64,000 nucleotides of DNA from Lycorma delicatula. Taxonomy: Eukaryota > Arthropoda > Insecta > Hemiptera > Fulgoridae. The stretch is from contig NC_134467.1 in the NCBI RefSeq assembly GCF_047948215.1, positions 39,368,520 to 39,432,519 of the forward strand, written 5' to 3'. The notes under the pieces are model-generated. The model ran no database searches and had not been told where the DNA came from. It was given only the letters and a program-made list of their open reading frames with translations. Numbering within the stretch: the stretch's first letter is position 1; each line of letters opens with the position of its first letter. Shown piece after piece: positions 36,775-49,254 of the stretch. The position numbers and the translations under genes are program-made.

Positions 36775-36864
36775 GTTCTAGGTTTTTTGTCATGTACATA
36801 GAAGCGTGATTTACTGACGAGTTTTCAACTGTGTTACATGTTTATTTAATTAAATAACTTATTG

Positions 36865-37165
36865 AATTGTTTATCGTAAAAATGTTTTTACAATCAGGTT
36901 AATAATTAGCATATCAATATTTAAATTTTAAAAAAGTTAAAATAAAAAGATTGTCTGATTCGAACTTATGTGCCTTCCCCTTGTAAGATCCAAATATTTC
37001 ATTAATTAAAATTTCATTTGGCAATAACTTTGGAACAAATGAAAATAAATACAACTTATATCTTTTAAAAGCTATCAATGAGGGCTTATCACTGCAGTCC
37101 AAAATCTAAATTTCTTTGGATTTTAGACTTTTTCAACACTTTTGGTTTAGTCTATTTGTTTAGCG
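36865..37165 (+). repeat. Dispersed repeat (family D), copy 1
   Basis: Shares TTTTTACAATCAGGTTAATA, TGCCTTCCCCTTGTAAGATC, CAATGAGGGCTTATCACTGC and GGATTTTAGACT with copies at 45.6, 46.5 (minus) and 59.2 kb. No coding capacity. Confidence 0.75.
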
Positions 37166-37169
37166 ACCA

Positions 37170-37975
37170 CATGGTGGATAACTTTTAATTTAATTTTTTT
37201 TATTATTTAATATCTTTTAATTCCACGAATACATATGTACCACGCCCAGGTTTTACAATACAATTAAATTCCAAGTACTACAAATATAATATTCTCGGAA
37301 TAAAACTCTCTGCACTTTTGTGTCTATATATATATCTATGTCCTTCTTTGTACATTTTAAACCATTTTCTTTGTTAAGGATGACAAAAACATAAAGGAAT
37401 AGTGTAATACGATAAACAAAGGAACTAAATTATACAACTTGGTCCTTCCAAGAAATTTTAAAAATTATTACATTATGTATTATTCATGGAAATAAAAACT
37501 GAGATTAAATTAATTATTTGAATCAATTAGGCCGTTCCAGGAATAAGGAGGAGGGTTTAATAAAGGAGAAAAAAAGAAGTGAAAATAGAACAAAGGGAAA
37601 ATCTACAAGAACGATTAATTTACTAAATAATAACGTTTCCTAACACACAATTTACAGGTTTAATCATTTCTAATCGATCCTTTTATAGTTACAATGAAAT
37701 TAAAAAATAAAAAAGAACATTATAATTGTTCCCATTCCACTTTCTATCAGAACCCTACCGGCAAAAAAACGAACAGTAGAGGATGATGTAATATATGTAG
37801 CAAGATGACTCAAGGGTAGGTTAGATTTATTCTTCGTCACGGCCTCAGAGACGCCGCGAAATATTTACAAAGTAAAATAAAATAATGATGATACACGACT
37901 TATTCTTTTTAGTAACTTTGTAATAACTTTTTATGCAAGTGGACAAACACTTTTAATGAATAATTACAAAACCAA
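37170..37975. other. Non-coding, no feature recognised
   Basis: AT-rich, no conserved frame. Confidence 0.4.
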
Positions 37976-37981
37976 TAAACA

Positions 37982-38086
37982 ACGTAACCAGACAACCTAC
38001 GCTCGCTTACCTCGTCTAATTAACCTTAAATATACATTTAAATGAAACAGACAAGGTTAGCGAGCGTAAGTTATATTTGGTTACGT
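37982..38086. repeat. Palindromic repeat (family G, copy 3), short form
   Basis: Arms: ACGTAACCAGACAACCTACG.. with GCTCGCTTACCTCGTCT on the left, and ACAAGGTTAGCGAGCGTAAG.. with GGTTACGT on the right. A SINE array follows within 15 bp of the right arm. Confidence 0.75.
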
Positions 38087-38096
38087 TATGTTGATA

Positions 38097-38350
38097 GTCC
38101 AGTGGTAGTGATTTGGTAGTCGAGATTTCCAACGTTCAAGTCCTAGTAAAGTCATATTTTTACACTGATTTGAATATTAGATTCGTGGATACCGGTGTTC
38201 TTTTGTAGTTGGGTTTCAATTAACCACACATCTGAGGAATGTGTTGAACTGAGAATGTACAAGACTGCACTTTATTTACACTCATACATATCATCCTCTG
38301 AAGTATTATCTGAAAGGTAATTTTACCGGAGGCTAAACAGGAAAAACAAA
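38097..38350 (+). mobile_element. tRNA-derived SINE (family S), copy 5, 5'-truncated
   Basis: Starts at the A-box region (GTCCAGTGGTAG) and lacks the ATCAGCTGAT palindrome. Body and tail (AGGCTAAACAGGAAAAA) are intact. First member of a three-SINE tandem array. Confidence 0.85.
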
Positions 38351-38365
38351 GGTTATGTTGGTAAA

Positions 38366-38530
38366 CCCACCGGGTAGGCCTAGTGGTGAACGCGTCTTCC
38401 TAAAACAGCTGATTTGGAAGTCGAGATATCCAGCGTTCAAGTCCTAGTAAAGTCATATTTTTAGACGGATTTGAATACTAGATTCGTGGATACCAGGCAA
38501 TTACCGGAGGCTAAACAGGAAAAAGAGAAA
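38366..38530 (+). mobile_element. tRNA-derived SINE (family S), copy 6, internally deleted
   Basis: Complete head (CCCACCGGGTAGGCCTAGTG), then a deletion from GGATACCAG directly to GCAATTACCGGAGGC, removing about 100 bp of body. Preceded by GGTTATGTTGGTAAA at 38351-38365. Confidence 0.85.
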
Positions 38531-38545
38531 GGTTATGTTTGTAAA

Positions 38546-38809
38546 TCCACCGGATTGGTGTAGTGATGAACGCGTCTTCTTAAATCAGCTGATTTGGAAG
38601 TCGAGAGTTCCAGCGACCTACTAAAGTCAGTTATCTTCACACGGATTTGAATACTAGATCGTGGATACCGGGTTTTAATTAAACACACATCTCAGGAATG
38701 TGTCGGAACTAAGACTGTAACTCTAGACTTCATTTACGTTCATATATATCATCCTCTGAAGTATTATCTGAAAGGTAATTACCGGAGGCTAAACAGGAAA
38801 AAGAAAAGA
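38546..38809 (+). mobile_element. tRNA-derived SINE (family S), copy 7
   Basis: Near full-length; the B-box region is shortened (CCAGCGACCTACTAAAG lacks TTCAAGTC). Preceded by GGTTATGTTTGTAAA at 38531-38545 and followed by GGTTATGTTGATTTA from 38810. Confidence 0.87.
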
Positions 38810-38824
38810 GGTTATGTTGATTTA

Positions 38825-39540
38825 AGTTATTCGTCAGTATATAGTGGCGATCTGAAAATACGCACCTTACTGTAAATATACAAAAATAGATATAATTATA
38901 CAATTATAATTCTATTATACAAAATAAATTCAAAATTTTTAAATGTGTCGGGAGAGGCTAAGAGAAAATTTTTCTTTCTAAATTTTAGTCAAATTTCTCA
39001 CCCAGAAAAATTACTTGACACTAGGCGAGAATTTTTTGCAAGGTTATTTTTTTACTCCTAGGAAAATCATATATTAAATGTCTACAGACATCTGCAGGCC
39101 ATTCCGAGCAGAACAAAAGAAGCCCGATCTAACATCTGGACGGACCTGTTTATAGTTTTTGGAGCACGAATTTTACCTGCGGTAGGAAAGTGATTGGGTA
39201 GACATACTATAAATTATATATTTTTAAAAACACTTTATAATAACGCTCTGAAGCAGCACGTGTCCAGTAAGGTTTTTAGTATAATTACATAGTAATTATT
39301 ACTCATTAACTTAAGAGTAATAATATTTTTTGTAACAGTTACAAAAAGTCAATTTAATTCATTTTTATTGTAATAATTGATGTATGTACATAAAAACCTT
39401 GGACAAAAGTTACTAATACGATAATAATTCCGTTGAAAAATGAATCATATATTTTAATAGCTTTTAAGAAAAAAAAACAAAATAACTACAGCCAATGACC
39501 GACCAGGTCCATAGGTTCGGTTTGGCGTGAAGAATTTCTT
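38825..39540. other. Non-coding, no feature recognised
   Basis: AT-rich, no conserved frame. Confidence 0.4.
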
Positions 39541-39542
39541 GG

Positions 39543-39543
<1 letters not shown>

Positions 39544-39592
<49 letters not shown>
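39544..39592. repeat. (CA)n microsatellite
   Basis: About 24 CA units. Confidence 0.97.
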
Positions 39593-39599
<7 letters not shown>

Positions 39600-39914
39600 T
39601 TTAATAGATTTGTACGACTAACATGCAGGACCTCACGTCCTCTTGTTTTATGTTTATTATCAGAGAGCGCAAGAAAGATATACATACACTGGGCTGAGAA
39701 CTGTTAAAACAACTTTTGCTTTGCTAAAGGATATAACATCAGGTAGTCAGGAATCTGGTATTGAAATAATTTAAAAAAAATACCTGCCGGCAGATTTCTC
39801 TTATAAATTAATATACTACTACTATCATATAAAACATGCAAATATACGCGTACATAACACAAGATTTTTAATTAATAGCATTTATAGGAATACGTGAAAT
39901 TATATAATTTTTCA

Positions 39915-40417
39915 GTTCGGAACGCCGGTAGGCGGAGGTAGATTTCACCGGTGCTAAGCAAGAGATAAAAAAATTTCCATCTTAAAAGTTAAGAAAAAAT
40001 ACGAAATACTGCAAATGGTTGCATATGAAAAAAAGATTTCACGTGTTTAGGATACGATAAGCCCCATCTTATAATTTATGTTTTGGTCATCAGATCCCCT
40101 CTGCCAAAAGGTTGGTCACATCAAACATTTATTCAGACAAAAAGTTTGTAATGTTTAGAGGACTAACGAGCAAGGTAGGTATGATTTTTTTGTTATCAAA
40201 ACCCCATTTTTTCAATCACCAGGGGCAGTAGTTATATAAAAAAAACTATACGTTTTAGACCCTTATCTGAATTATAATAATAACTTAATAAATAAATGAC
40301 TCGATATTTTACTTGTTATAGCGAAATTTTGTTTTTTTGTTTTGGTCATCCGTTGCCGTAAGGGTTGGTCATATAAAAAATTGTTTCAGATAAACTTTTT
40401 ATAGGTAGTGTTTATAT
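39915..40417 (+). repeat. Dispersed repeat (family E), copy 2, without SINE
   Basis: Begins GGAACGCCGGTAGGCGGAG, and runs through GATTTCACCGGTGCTAAG and AAAAATTTCCATCTTAAAAG uninterrupted (the empty counterpart of copy 1). It ends in modules with TTGCCGTAAGGGTTGGTCAT. A LINE fragment starts at its right end. Confidence 0.7.
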
Positions 40418-41253
40418 TTAGATTCGGAGTAACAGTACAAGGCAAAAAGATAAAGATGCTACGATTTGCTGATGATATAGTAATTCTAGCCGAGAGTAAA
40501 AAGGATTTAGAAGAAACAATGAACGGCATAGATGAAGTCCTACGCAAGAACTATCGCATGAAAATAAACAAGAACAAAACAAAAGTAATGAAAGGTAGTA
40601 GAAATAACAAAGATGGACCACTGAATGTGAAAATAGGAGGAGAAAAGATTGTGGAGGTAGAAGAATTTTGTTATTTGGGAAGTAGAATTACTAAAGATTG
40701 ACGAAGCAGGAACGATATAAAATGCCGAATAGCAGCACAAGCGAAACGAGCCTTCAGTAAGAAATATAATTTGTTTACATCAAAAATTAATTAAAAATAT
40801 CAGGAAAATATTTTTGAAAGTGTATGTTTGGAGTGTATAGTTAAAAGAAGAGACAGACTTATATATATGACTTATATATAGACAGACTTATATATATGGA
40901 AGTGAAACTTGGACGATCGGAGTATCTGAGTAGAAAAGATTAGAAGCTTTTGAAATGTGGTGTTATAGGAAAATGTTAAAAATCAGATGGGTGGATAAAG
41001 TGACAAATGAAGAGGTATTGCGGCAAATAGATGAAGAAAGAAGCATTTGGAAAAATATAGTTAAAAGAAGAGACAGACTTATAGGGCCACATACTAAGGC
41101 ATCCTGGAATATTCGCTTTGATATTGAAAGGACAGGTAGAAGGAAAAAATTGTGTAGGCAAGCCTCGTTTTATGTAAAATAATACCTCGGAATAATAAGC
41201 CTCGGAATATGTAAAACAAATTGTTAGGGATGTAGGATGTAGATATCCTACAA
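40417..41253 (+). mobile_element. LINE (family L) fragment 1
   Basis: Opens in the RT palm: RFADDIVILAESKKDLEE near 40460-40515, then MKINKNKTKVMK and EEFCYLGSRITKD. A stop (aaagattga) follows at about 40700. Downstream pieces (WCYRKMLKIRWVDKVTNEE, IWKNIVKRRDRLI) are in other frames. An extra 28-nt copy of a downstream segment sits at 40836-40863. The end is scrambled after 41160. Confidence 0.88.
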
Positions 41254-41747
41254 ATACCTCTGCCAGAACAAATTTATACAAATTTCCATAAAAAAATGAT
41301 TTCCCCTCCCCCGAAAAAATCGTTAAAATATTGTAGTCCTTCAAAATGCCCTACAAAAATTTTTTGCCCATGCCACCTCTAATGGTGGACGATTTAAATT
41401 ATAATTACAATTAAAAAGAAAAATTTATCTTTCAAGTTACCCAACTTGCAAGAAGTTAAAACACTTACTAAAAAGGACAACTTAATTATGGTTATCTTTA
41501 TAAACTTTATATCACCACTTCGGGATTATCTTAATTTTACCTCAATGCTCTTGTGTTTAGGAGAGTCTCCAAAATTTGAAGTTCGGTTATTTCTCTTTTG
41601 TTTCGGTCTACTATGGGGACCACATTTATTTAACTATTTTCCTAACTGGAATTATATACTCGTACATTACTATATATACTGTTATGTACTACATACATTT
41701 GCTATTTATTATATAATTTAATGTTAATATATTTAGTTAATAAACTA

Positions 41748-42925
41748 GTCATGCATCAAAAATCATAACTAGAATTCTATACAGAAGAATTGAGAGGAGA
41801 GTGGAAGAAGTGTTAGAAGACCAATTTGTTTTCAGGAAAAGTATAGAGACAAGGGAAGCAATTTTAGGCCTCAGATTAATAGTAGAAGGAAGATTTAAGA
41901 AAAACAAACAGACATACTTGGCGTTTATAGACCTAGAAAAGGCATTCGATAACGTAGACCGGAATAAAATGTTTAGCATTTTAAAAAAATTAGGGTTCAA
42001 ATACAGAGATAGAAGAACAATTGCTAACATGTACAGGAACCAAACAGCAACAGTAACAATTGAAGAACATAAGAAAGAAGCCACAATAAAAAAGGGAGTC
42101 CGACAAGGATGTTCTCTATCCCCATTACTTTTTAATCTTTACATCCAACTAGCAGTTAATGATGTTAAAGACAATTCAGAGATGGAGTAACAGTACAACG
42201 CGAAAAGATAAAAAGATGCTATGATTTGCTGATAACTATCGCATGAAAATAAACAAGAACAAAACGAAAGTAATGAAATATAGTAGAAATAACAAAGATG
42301 GACCACTGAATGTGAAAATAGGAAGAGAAAAGATTATGGAAGTAGAAGAATTTTTTTTATTTGGGAGTATAATTACTAAAGATGGACGAAGCAGGAGCGA
42401 TATAAAATTCTGAATAGTACAGGCGAAACGAGCCTTCAGTCAGAAATATAATTTGTTTACATCAAAAATTAACTTAAATGTCAGGAAAAGATTATTGAAA
42501 GTATAAGTTTGAAGAGTAGCTTTATTTGGAAGTGAAACTTGGACGATTGGAGTACCTGAGAAGAAAATATTAGAAGCTTTTGAAATGCGGTGCTATAGGA
42601 GAATTTAAAAAATCAGATGGGTGGATAAAGTGACAAATGAAGAGGTGTTGCTGCAAATGGATGAAGAAAGAAACATTTGGAAAAATAAAGCTAAAAGTAG
42701 AAACAGACTTATAGGCCACATATTAAGATATCCTGGAATAGTCGCTTTAATATTGGAGGGACAGGTAGAAGGAAAAAAATGTGTAAGCAGGCCACGTTTG
42801 AAATATGTAAAACAAATTGTTAGGAATGTAGGATGTAGGGGGTATACCGAAATGAAACCACTAACACTGTAGGGAATCTTGGAGAGCTGCATCAAACCAG
42901 TCAAGTGACTTTAGAAAAAAAAAAA
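41748..42925 (+). mobile_element. LINE (family L) fragment 2
   Basis: Starts in the finger/palm region (ILYRRIERRVEEVLEDQF), with AFIDLEKAFDNVD and KGVRQGCSLSPLLFNLY intact to 42190. The FADD segment is deleted (42220-42240), followed by degraded thumb sequence and poly(A) at 42915-42925. Confidence 0.88.
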
Positions 42926-42929
42926 TACT

Positions 42930-43970
42930 TATCTTCATCAATACATACAATTAAATAAATAACCCCAATATTTATCCCTTTCGATAATTTGGGACACCAT
43001 ATTTTCTTTTTTTATAGAATTAAAATAAAGGAATAAATACTTGCTAATCGGTGAGATGCAGTACAGCCCGTGTTCCGTGAAATAAGAAAGTTATCCTAAA
43101 ATCTCTTACCTGAATGATTTGTACATGCGTTTTAACATGTAGACACACGCGCGCGCACGTAATTATAAAGTGCATGAATGCAAGCACGTTGTTTATATGT
43201 TTAGTATTTGTATGCTCTCATGCGTGCGTGTATATATACGAATACATGATGCGCGCGTACGCGTGTGTGTGTATAGTCTGACGTACTTTTATTCCTTGAT
43301 CTCTTTCTTTTAAAGGTAGAAAGGTTTTTAACCTTTTAAGTTTAGGTTAGACCTCTACTTAATGTTAAACTTTCCATCAAACAAGGTTACAGTAAAATGT
43401 AATTAATATATTAAACAACAAGCAACAACATTGTTCTACATATACAGACTGGTTCATTACTTTTTACTAGTTATTCAATTTTCTTCAACAAATTACGCTG
43501 CATCATGCAGTTATTTTTTATTTTAAATATTAACACGCACGCAAGTTAATACAATGACCTTTCCGCGTATAACAACGCAATTTAAATTACGTTACATGTA
43601 TGTTATATAAACATGTTAAGTTTAGTCGGAGACATTACCCCGGAAGTTTTTTTAGGGCGTGGGAGACTGAATAATTTAAAAGAGGTTATCATTTCTTCCC
43701 AAAAACAATTCCGTAAAAAATTAATAATTTTCTTAAAAAAAAAATAAAAAAACAGTCAAAACAATTAAAAATAAATTTTTGCTAGTAATGTATATATATG
43801 CATAGAAAAATATAATATTACGACATCCCCAAGAAAGAGAAATGTAAGAAATCATTAGAAGAAATTAATTTCCCAAGTGAAAAAAGAGAAACTTTCACGC
43901 TGTTCTACAAAAGAAGATTTTTCGTTAATTTAATTTCAATTTGGTTTAAATATTGCTAACAATCATCAGA
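42930..43970. other. Non-coding, no gene recognised
   Basis: AT-rich with CG/CA-alternating patches near 43145-43160 and 43245-43270. Confidence 0.4.
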
Positions 43971-43973
43971 TAA

Positions 43974-44280
43974 AAATCTGATTTGGACACCACGTTTTTT
44001 GTATGCCTATTATAAATTTCATATACATAGTTTTCCTGCACTTATTTCATTTGAAAGTGAGATACGATCCTTAATTATTTAATACAGTGGACAGTTACTA
44101 CATCAAATATTTACACAATTATTAGTTATAAATTATTATTATTATTAGTTACAATTATTACAAAAATAAAACAATTAAAATAACGAAACAGAAGGTTATT
44201 TACTTACAAAGTAGACAAAAAATAAATAAAAATAATCTGATGTATAAGGAAGTCAGTCATGTGGTGTCCACATCAGATTT
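43974..44280. repeat. MITE-like element (family F), copy 1
   Basis: Terminal inverted repeats of 20 bp, AAATCTGATTTGGACACCAC and complement with one mismatch (19/20). The 307-bp interior is AT-rich and shares ATTTCATTTGAAAGTGAGAT and CAGTGGACAGTTAC with 58.9 kb. No coding capacity. Confidence 0.75.
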
Positions 44281-44365
44281 AAATTACATAATTACGTCTA
44301 TTAAATTACATATTTTTGAATTACATAAAAGTTTTATTTCACTAATTATTTATTTATACCTGTAG

Positions 44366-45581
44366 AATTACTGCGCAGTGCAGGTGAGGAAGCGATTGAT
44401 AGATTATACAAACTAGTGTGTATGAAAAGGGAAATTTCCGTCAGACTTCAAAAAAAGTGTTATAGTAATGATACCAAAGAAAGCAGGGGCAGACAAATGT
44501 GAAGAATACAGAACAATTAGTTTAACTATCATGCATCAAAACTAGAATTCTATACAGAATAATTGAGAGGAGAGTGGAAGAAGTGTTAGGAGAAGACCAA
44601 TTTGGTTTCAGGAAAAGTATAGGGAAAAGGGAAGCAATTTTAGGCCTCAGATTAATAGTAGAAGGAAGATTAAAGGACCTAGAAAAGGCATTCGATAACG
44701 TAGACTGGAATAAAATGTTCAGCATTTAAAAAAAATAGGGTTCAAATACAGAAATAGAAGAACAATTGCTAACATGTACAGGAACCAAACAGCAACAGTA
44801 ACAATTGAAGAACATAAGAAAGAAGGCGTAATAAGAAAGGGAGTCAGACAAGGATGTTCCCTATATCTCCGTTACTTTTTAATCTTTACATGGAACTAGC
44901 GGTTAATGATGTTAAAGAACAATTTAGATTCGAAGTAACAGTACAAGGTGAAAAGATAAAGATGCTACGATTTGCTGATGATATAGTAATTCTAGCCGAG
45001 AGTAAAAAGGATTTAGAAGAAACAATGAACGGCATAGATGAAGTCCTACGCAAGAACTATCGCATGAAAATAAACAAGAACAAAACAAAAGTAATGAAAT
45101 GTAGTAGAAATAATAAAGATGGACCACTGAATGTGAAAATAGGAGGAGAACAGATTGTGGAGGTAGAAGAATTTTGTTATTTGGGAAGTAGAATTACTAA
45201 AGATTGACGAAGCAGGAACGATATAAAATGCCGAATTACACAAGCGAAACGAGCCTTCAGTAAGAAATATAATTTGTTTACATCAAAAATTAATTAAAAA
45301 TATCAGGAAAATATTTTTGAAAGTGTATGTTTGGAGTGTATAGTTAAAAGAAGAAACAGACTTATAGGGCCACATACTAAGGCATCCTGGAATATTCGCT
45401 TTGATATTGGAAGGACAGGTAGAAGGAAAAAATTGTGTAGGCAAGCCACGTTTGGAATATGTAAAACCAATTGTTAGGGATGTAGTATGTAGAGGGTATA
45501 CTGAAATGAACCGACTAGCAGCACTAGATAGGGAATCTTGGAGAGCTGCATCAAACCAGTCCAAAAGACAAAAAAAAAAAA
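44366..45581 (+). mobile_element. LINE (family L) fragment 3
   Basis: Longest 5' extension in the family here: EEAIDRLYKLVC and SVIVMIPKKAGADKCEEYRTIS (RT block 0-1) near 44390-44525. RT palm with RFADDIVILAES at 44968-45003. Shares the stop after SRITKD and other lesions with fragment 1. A 220-bp deletion relative to fragment 1 lies at about 45342. Ends RESWRAASNQS plus poly(A) at 45571-45581. Confidence 0.9.
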
Positions 45582-45735
45582 TTATTTATTGAAAAGATTT
45601 TTTACAATCAGAGGTTAATATATTTAAAGTCGGAAATGAAGTCTGATTCGAACCGATCTGCCTTCTCCCTTTGCAACATCCAAATATTTAATTAAAATTT
45701 TAATTAAAATATAATAATTTTGTTTGGTATGAGTG
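45582..45735 (+). repeat. Dispersed repeat (family D), copy 2, partial
   Basis: TTTTTTACAATCAGAGGTTA, CTGATTCGAACCGATCTGCC and CATCCAAATATTTAATTAA match copy 1. Directly abuts the poly(A) tail of LINE fragment 3. Confidence 0.7.
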
Positions 45736-46179
45736 TAGCACTGATTTGAATTACAACTCGTCCGTTTTCTGAGGCAATCACAGTCACGAACATCGTTGCC
45801 AAAGTTAGACTAGGCGCGGGGTTCGCGCTTCCGCGGTCCCCGTTAGTTTGAGGGAATCAAGTTGGATGTGAAGATGTCCGTTTTAGGGCTATGTGAAAGC
45901 AAAATTTGATCTGTATTTTATTGATGCAAATGTCTGCCGAGGAGTTTACATCGGTGATTTATTTTTAAAAGTAAATTTTAAAATACGGATTTTAAAACAT
46001 AATTGCCAGTTAAAGTAAGTAATTTTTAATTGGTTATAAATCCCCGACCTATATTTGGGCATTAAAATTTATCTATTAATATAAAATACACAATATAATA
46101 AATCTTTCGCACATTTATATTTGATACAGTAGCCGATATAGAAATGCATTCAATCATTTTTTTACAACCGTAATTTCTA

Positions 46180-46443
46180 TACTTTTTTCCTGTTTCGCCT
46201 CCGGGAACCACTCTCCGGGAATGAGTAAGTGAAGTGTAGTCTTGTACAGTTACAGGTCGACCATTCCTGAGATGTGTGGTTAATTGAAACCCAATCACCA
46301 AAGAACACCGGTATCCACGATCTAGTATTAAAGTCCGTGTAAAAATAGCTGGCTTTACTAGGACTTGAACGCTGGAACTCTCGACTTCGAAATCAGCTGA
46401 TTTGGGAAGACGCGTTCACCACTAGACCAATCCAGTGGGTTAC
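46180..46443 (-). mobile_element. tRNA-derived SINE (family S), copy 8
   Basis: Minus orientation, near full-length, from tail complement CCTGTTTCGCCTCCGG to head complement CCAATCCAGTGGGTT. Possible 8-bp target duplication AATTTCTA at 46172-46179 and 46444-46451. Confidence 0.88.
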
Positions 46444-46524
46444 AATTTCTACAGTATCATATTTAACCCGCAATTAATGCGGGTTAAAATAAGTAAATTT
46501 AGTTTTTTTACTTAAGATAAAATT

Positions 46525-46930
46525 TTTGTATTTTTACTTCGTTGTACGAAGTAAAGGAAGTATTCAAATTTCAATGGAAATCTCCATTTTCACCATCCCT
46601 GAATTCAAATGAAATTTTGGATTTAGGACTGTTGTAACTCAAAAAACCCCAAAATTAAAAAAATCTGGTTTTTGAACTGACTTAACCGCGGTAATAAGCC
46701 TTCATTGATAGTTTTTCAAAGATATGTCATACATGGTATGGTACTTATTATGAGTTATAGCCAAATAAATATAAATAAATAAATGAAATAAATAAATAAT
46801 AAATAAATTAATGAAATATTTGGATCTTACAAGGGGAAGCACATCTGTTCAAATCAACTTCAAAAAAAAATGAAAATTTAACAGAAGTTTTTAATGAAAT
46901 AAACTTATGTACTTTTTAATTTTACAAAAA
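46525..46930 (-). repeat. Dispersed repeat (family D), copy 3, minus
   Basis: Starts with a small hairpin TTACTTCGT..ACGAAGTAA (46534-46555), then TTCAATGGAAATCTCCATTT and TTTTGGATTTAGGACTGTTG. It ends with GGATCTTACAAGGGGAAG, the complement of copy 1. Confidence 0.7.
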
Positions 46931-47129
46931 ATCTGTATAATTTAATAGGCGTAAAAGTCTGGTACCCATATTAGATTTTGTCTTTGTAATGTAAAAAACT
47001 ATAAAGATAAAGTAAAAGTAAAGAAAGAAAAGTAATTTACGAAAGTAAATATAAACACGAATCAAACAAAAAGTAAACTTTGGTAAACATAAATGTAAAC
47101 AAGTTTTTTCCTAGGCAGTGTAGATTTAC

Positions 47130-47210
47130 ACCGGTGTACTTTACTAGTTAGGATTCACAATTAATCATACATCTCAGGAATGTCGGCCAGAGTACACGAT
47201 CACCTCATTT
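47130..47210 (+). mobile_element. Family S SINE body fragment, strongly diverged
   Basis: TTCACAATTAATCATACATC and TCAGGAATGTCGGCC match the SINE 3' body; no head or tail. Confidence 0.4.
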
Positions 47211-47214
47211 ACAT

Positions 47215-48430
47215 GTCGTATTAATACGTACATCACATTCCCCCACTGGGCCGTGAGGAGTCATGCTTATTTTTCACAGCGAACATTAATTCCTCTGCTA
47301 GATAATTTTTTACTTTATAATTTTAAGAGTTTGAGTAAGTTTTATTGATCTTAGCAAAAATGTGTGCACAAATTTTATATAATATTTGTGTACGCGTTTT
47401 ATAAACAATGTTTTGAAAGAAGGAAAGAGATAAAAAAAAAATTAAAGGAATAAAGAAGTTAGAGGAAACAGCTTTACCAACCTCACCCCCCCCCCCACAC
47501 ACGTACAACACCCATTAGTTTATAAGGAGGCACTTTACTACCACCACTAACACCACACCACACCACACGACCAACAGTTCGGGCTGATGCAATGAAAACA
47601 ATTTGTTGCCACCGTTTCTCAGAATTAAATTACAATGTAATTCTAATGCTACACGCATTTATAATAATTATTTTTTAACTATATATGTATGCATATACAT
47701 GTGCGCGACCGCACACATCCATACCACATAAATACCATGTGTATATATAATTTTATTTATTGTCAAGCTTAAGTAAAATAATAGTATTGTAACCATAACC
47801 TCAATTACTGGATATAATTTAATATAATTATATTTTAATACAACTTTTTATCATAACACAAAACTGTCAATAAACACCGCGCGCGCGCGCACACACATTT
47901 ATTATGCAGATCAAAAAACTCGTAGCTGATGCAACGTATGTATGTTTATTAATCATACCTTGTCTTTTTCTAGCTAGGTCATTATTCTACGTTGTTTCTT
48001 TAGGTAATAAGATCATTGACACCTAATTACCTAGAAAACCAAGAAAAATAATGCTGAGAAATTATAGATAGAGATGTTCAAAGACAAACAGTCAATAAAA
48101 AATATTTTTTTTCTTAGTCGGCTAAAATATGTTGTTCGACCGAAGTTTTGAGAAAATATGAATTTGAAAATTCATCGCGACAACGCGCGCTTCACAGCCC
48201 AAATATCAACTTATTCACAGATTCATGCAAAATCATGGGATATTTGCTATATATCAGTAGGCTCCATACTTCATTAGATATTGGTTCCCTGTTGTTTAGG
48301 TTCAATTTGTTTAAAGGTAAAGGAAAGAGATTTGTAGAAATAGATTAAAAGATCAAAAGAAATTCTACTAGTCATTTTACTCACTAAAAATTTTAATTTC
48401 TTAAAATACTTTTTAACGACCGAAATATCA
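47215..48430. other. Non-coding, no gene recognised
   Basis: Contains a C-run near 47488-47497 and a (GC)n/(CA)n patch at 47878-47896. Otherwise AT-rich. Confidence 0.4.
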
Positions 48431-48435
48431 CAGAG

Positions 48436-48490
48436 ATAGAGGGGAGGGTGACTCCTTCTGGTTACGAAGGGGAGTCACCCTCCCCTCTAT
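48436..48490. repeat. GC-rich perfect inverted repeat, 20-bp arms
   Basis: The arm ATAGAGGGGAGGGTGACTCC at 48436-48455 is exactly complementary to 48471-48490. The loop is 15 nt and itself partly paired (CTTC/GAAG). It stands out in a surrounding sequence that is strongly AT-rich. Confidence 0.92.
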
Positions 48491-48702
48491 GTCAGAAAGG
48501 AACAACAAATTATTGCAATATTTATTGAGTACAATGATTATTTATCTTTTATAAGCAAAGTTCGGATAATTTTTCTCGGTTACACACATTTTTGAACACG
48601 ACATTTTTAGCTAAAATAGAAGCAAATGATAATATCCAGTTAAAGGATAGTAGCAAAGGTAGTAGTTGGCAAAGGAGCCGCTAACTACCTTTCAAGTGAA
48701 AC

Positions 48703-49250
<548 letters not shown>

Positions 49251-49254
49251 TATT

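Noticed and set aside
36503..36809. His-Thr-rich open frames
   Set aside because: Pure (CA)n microsatellite translation.
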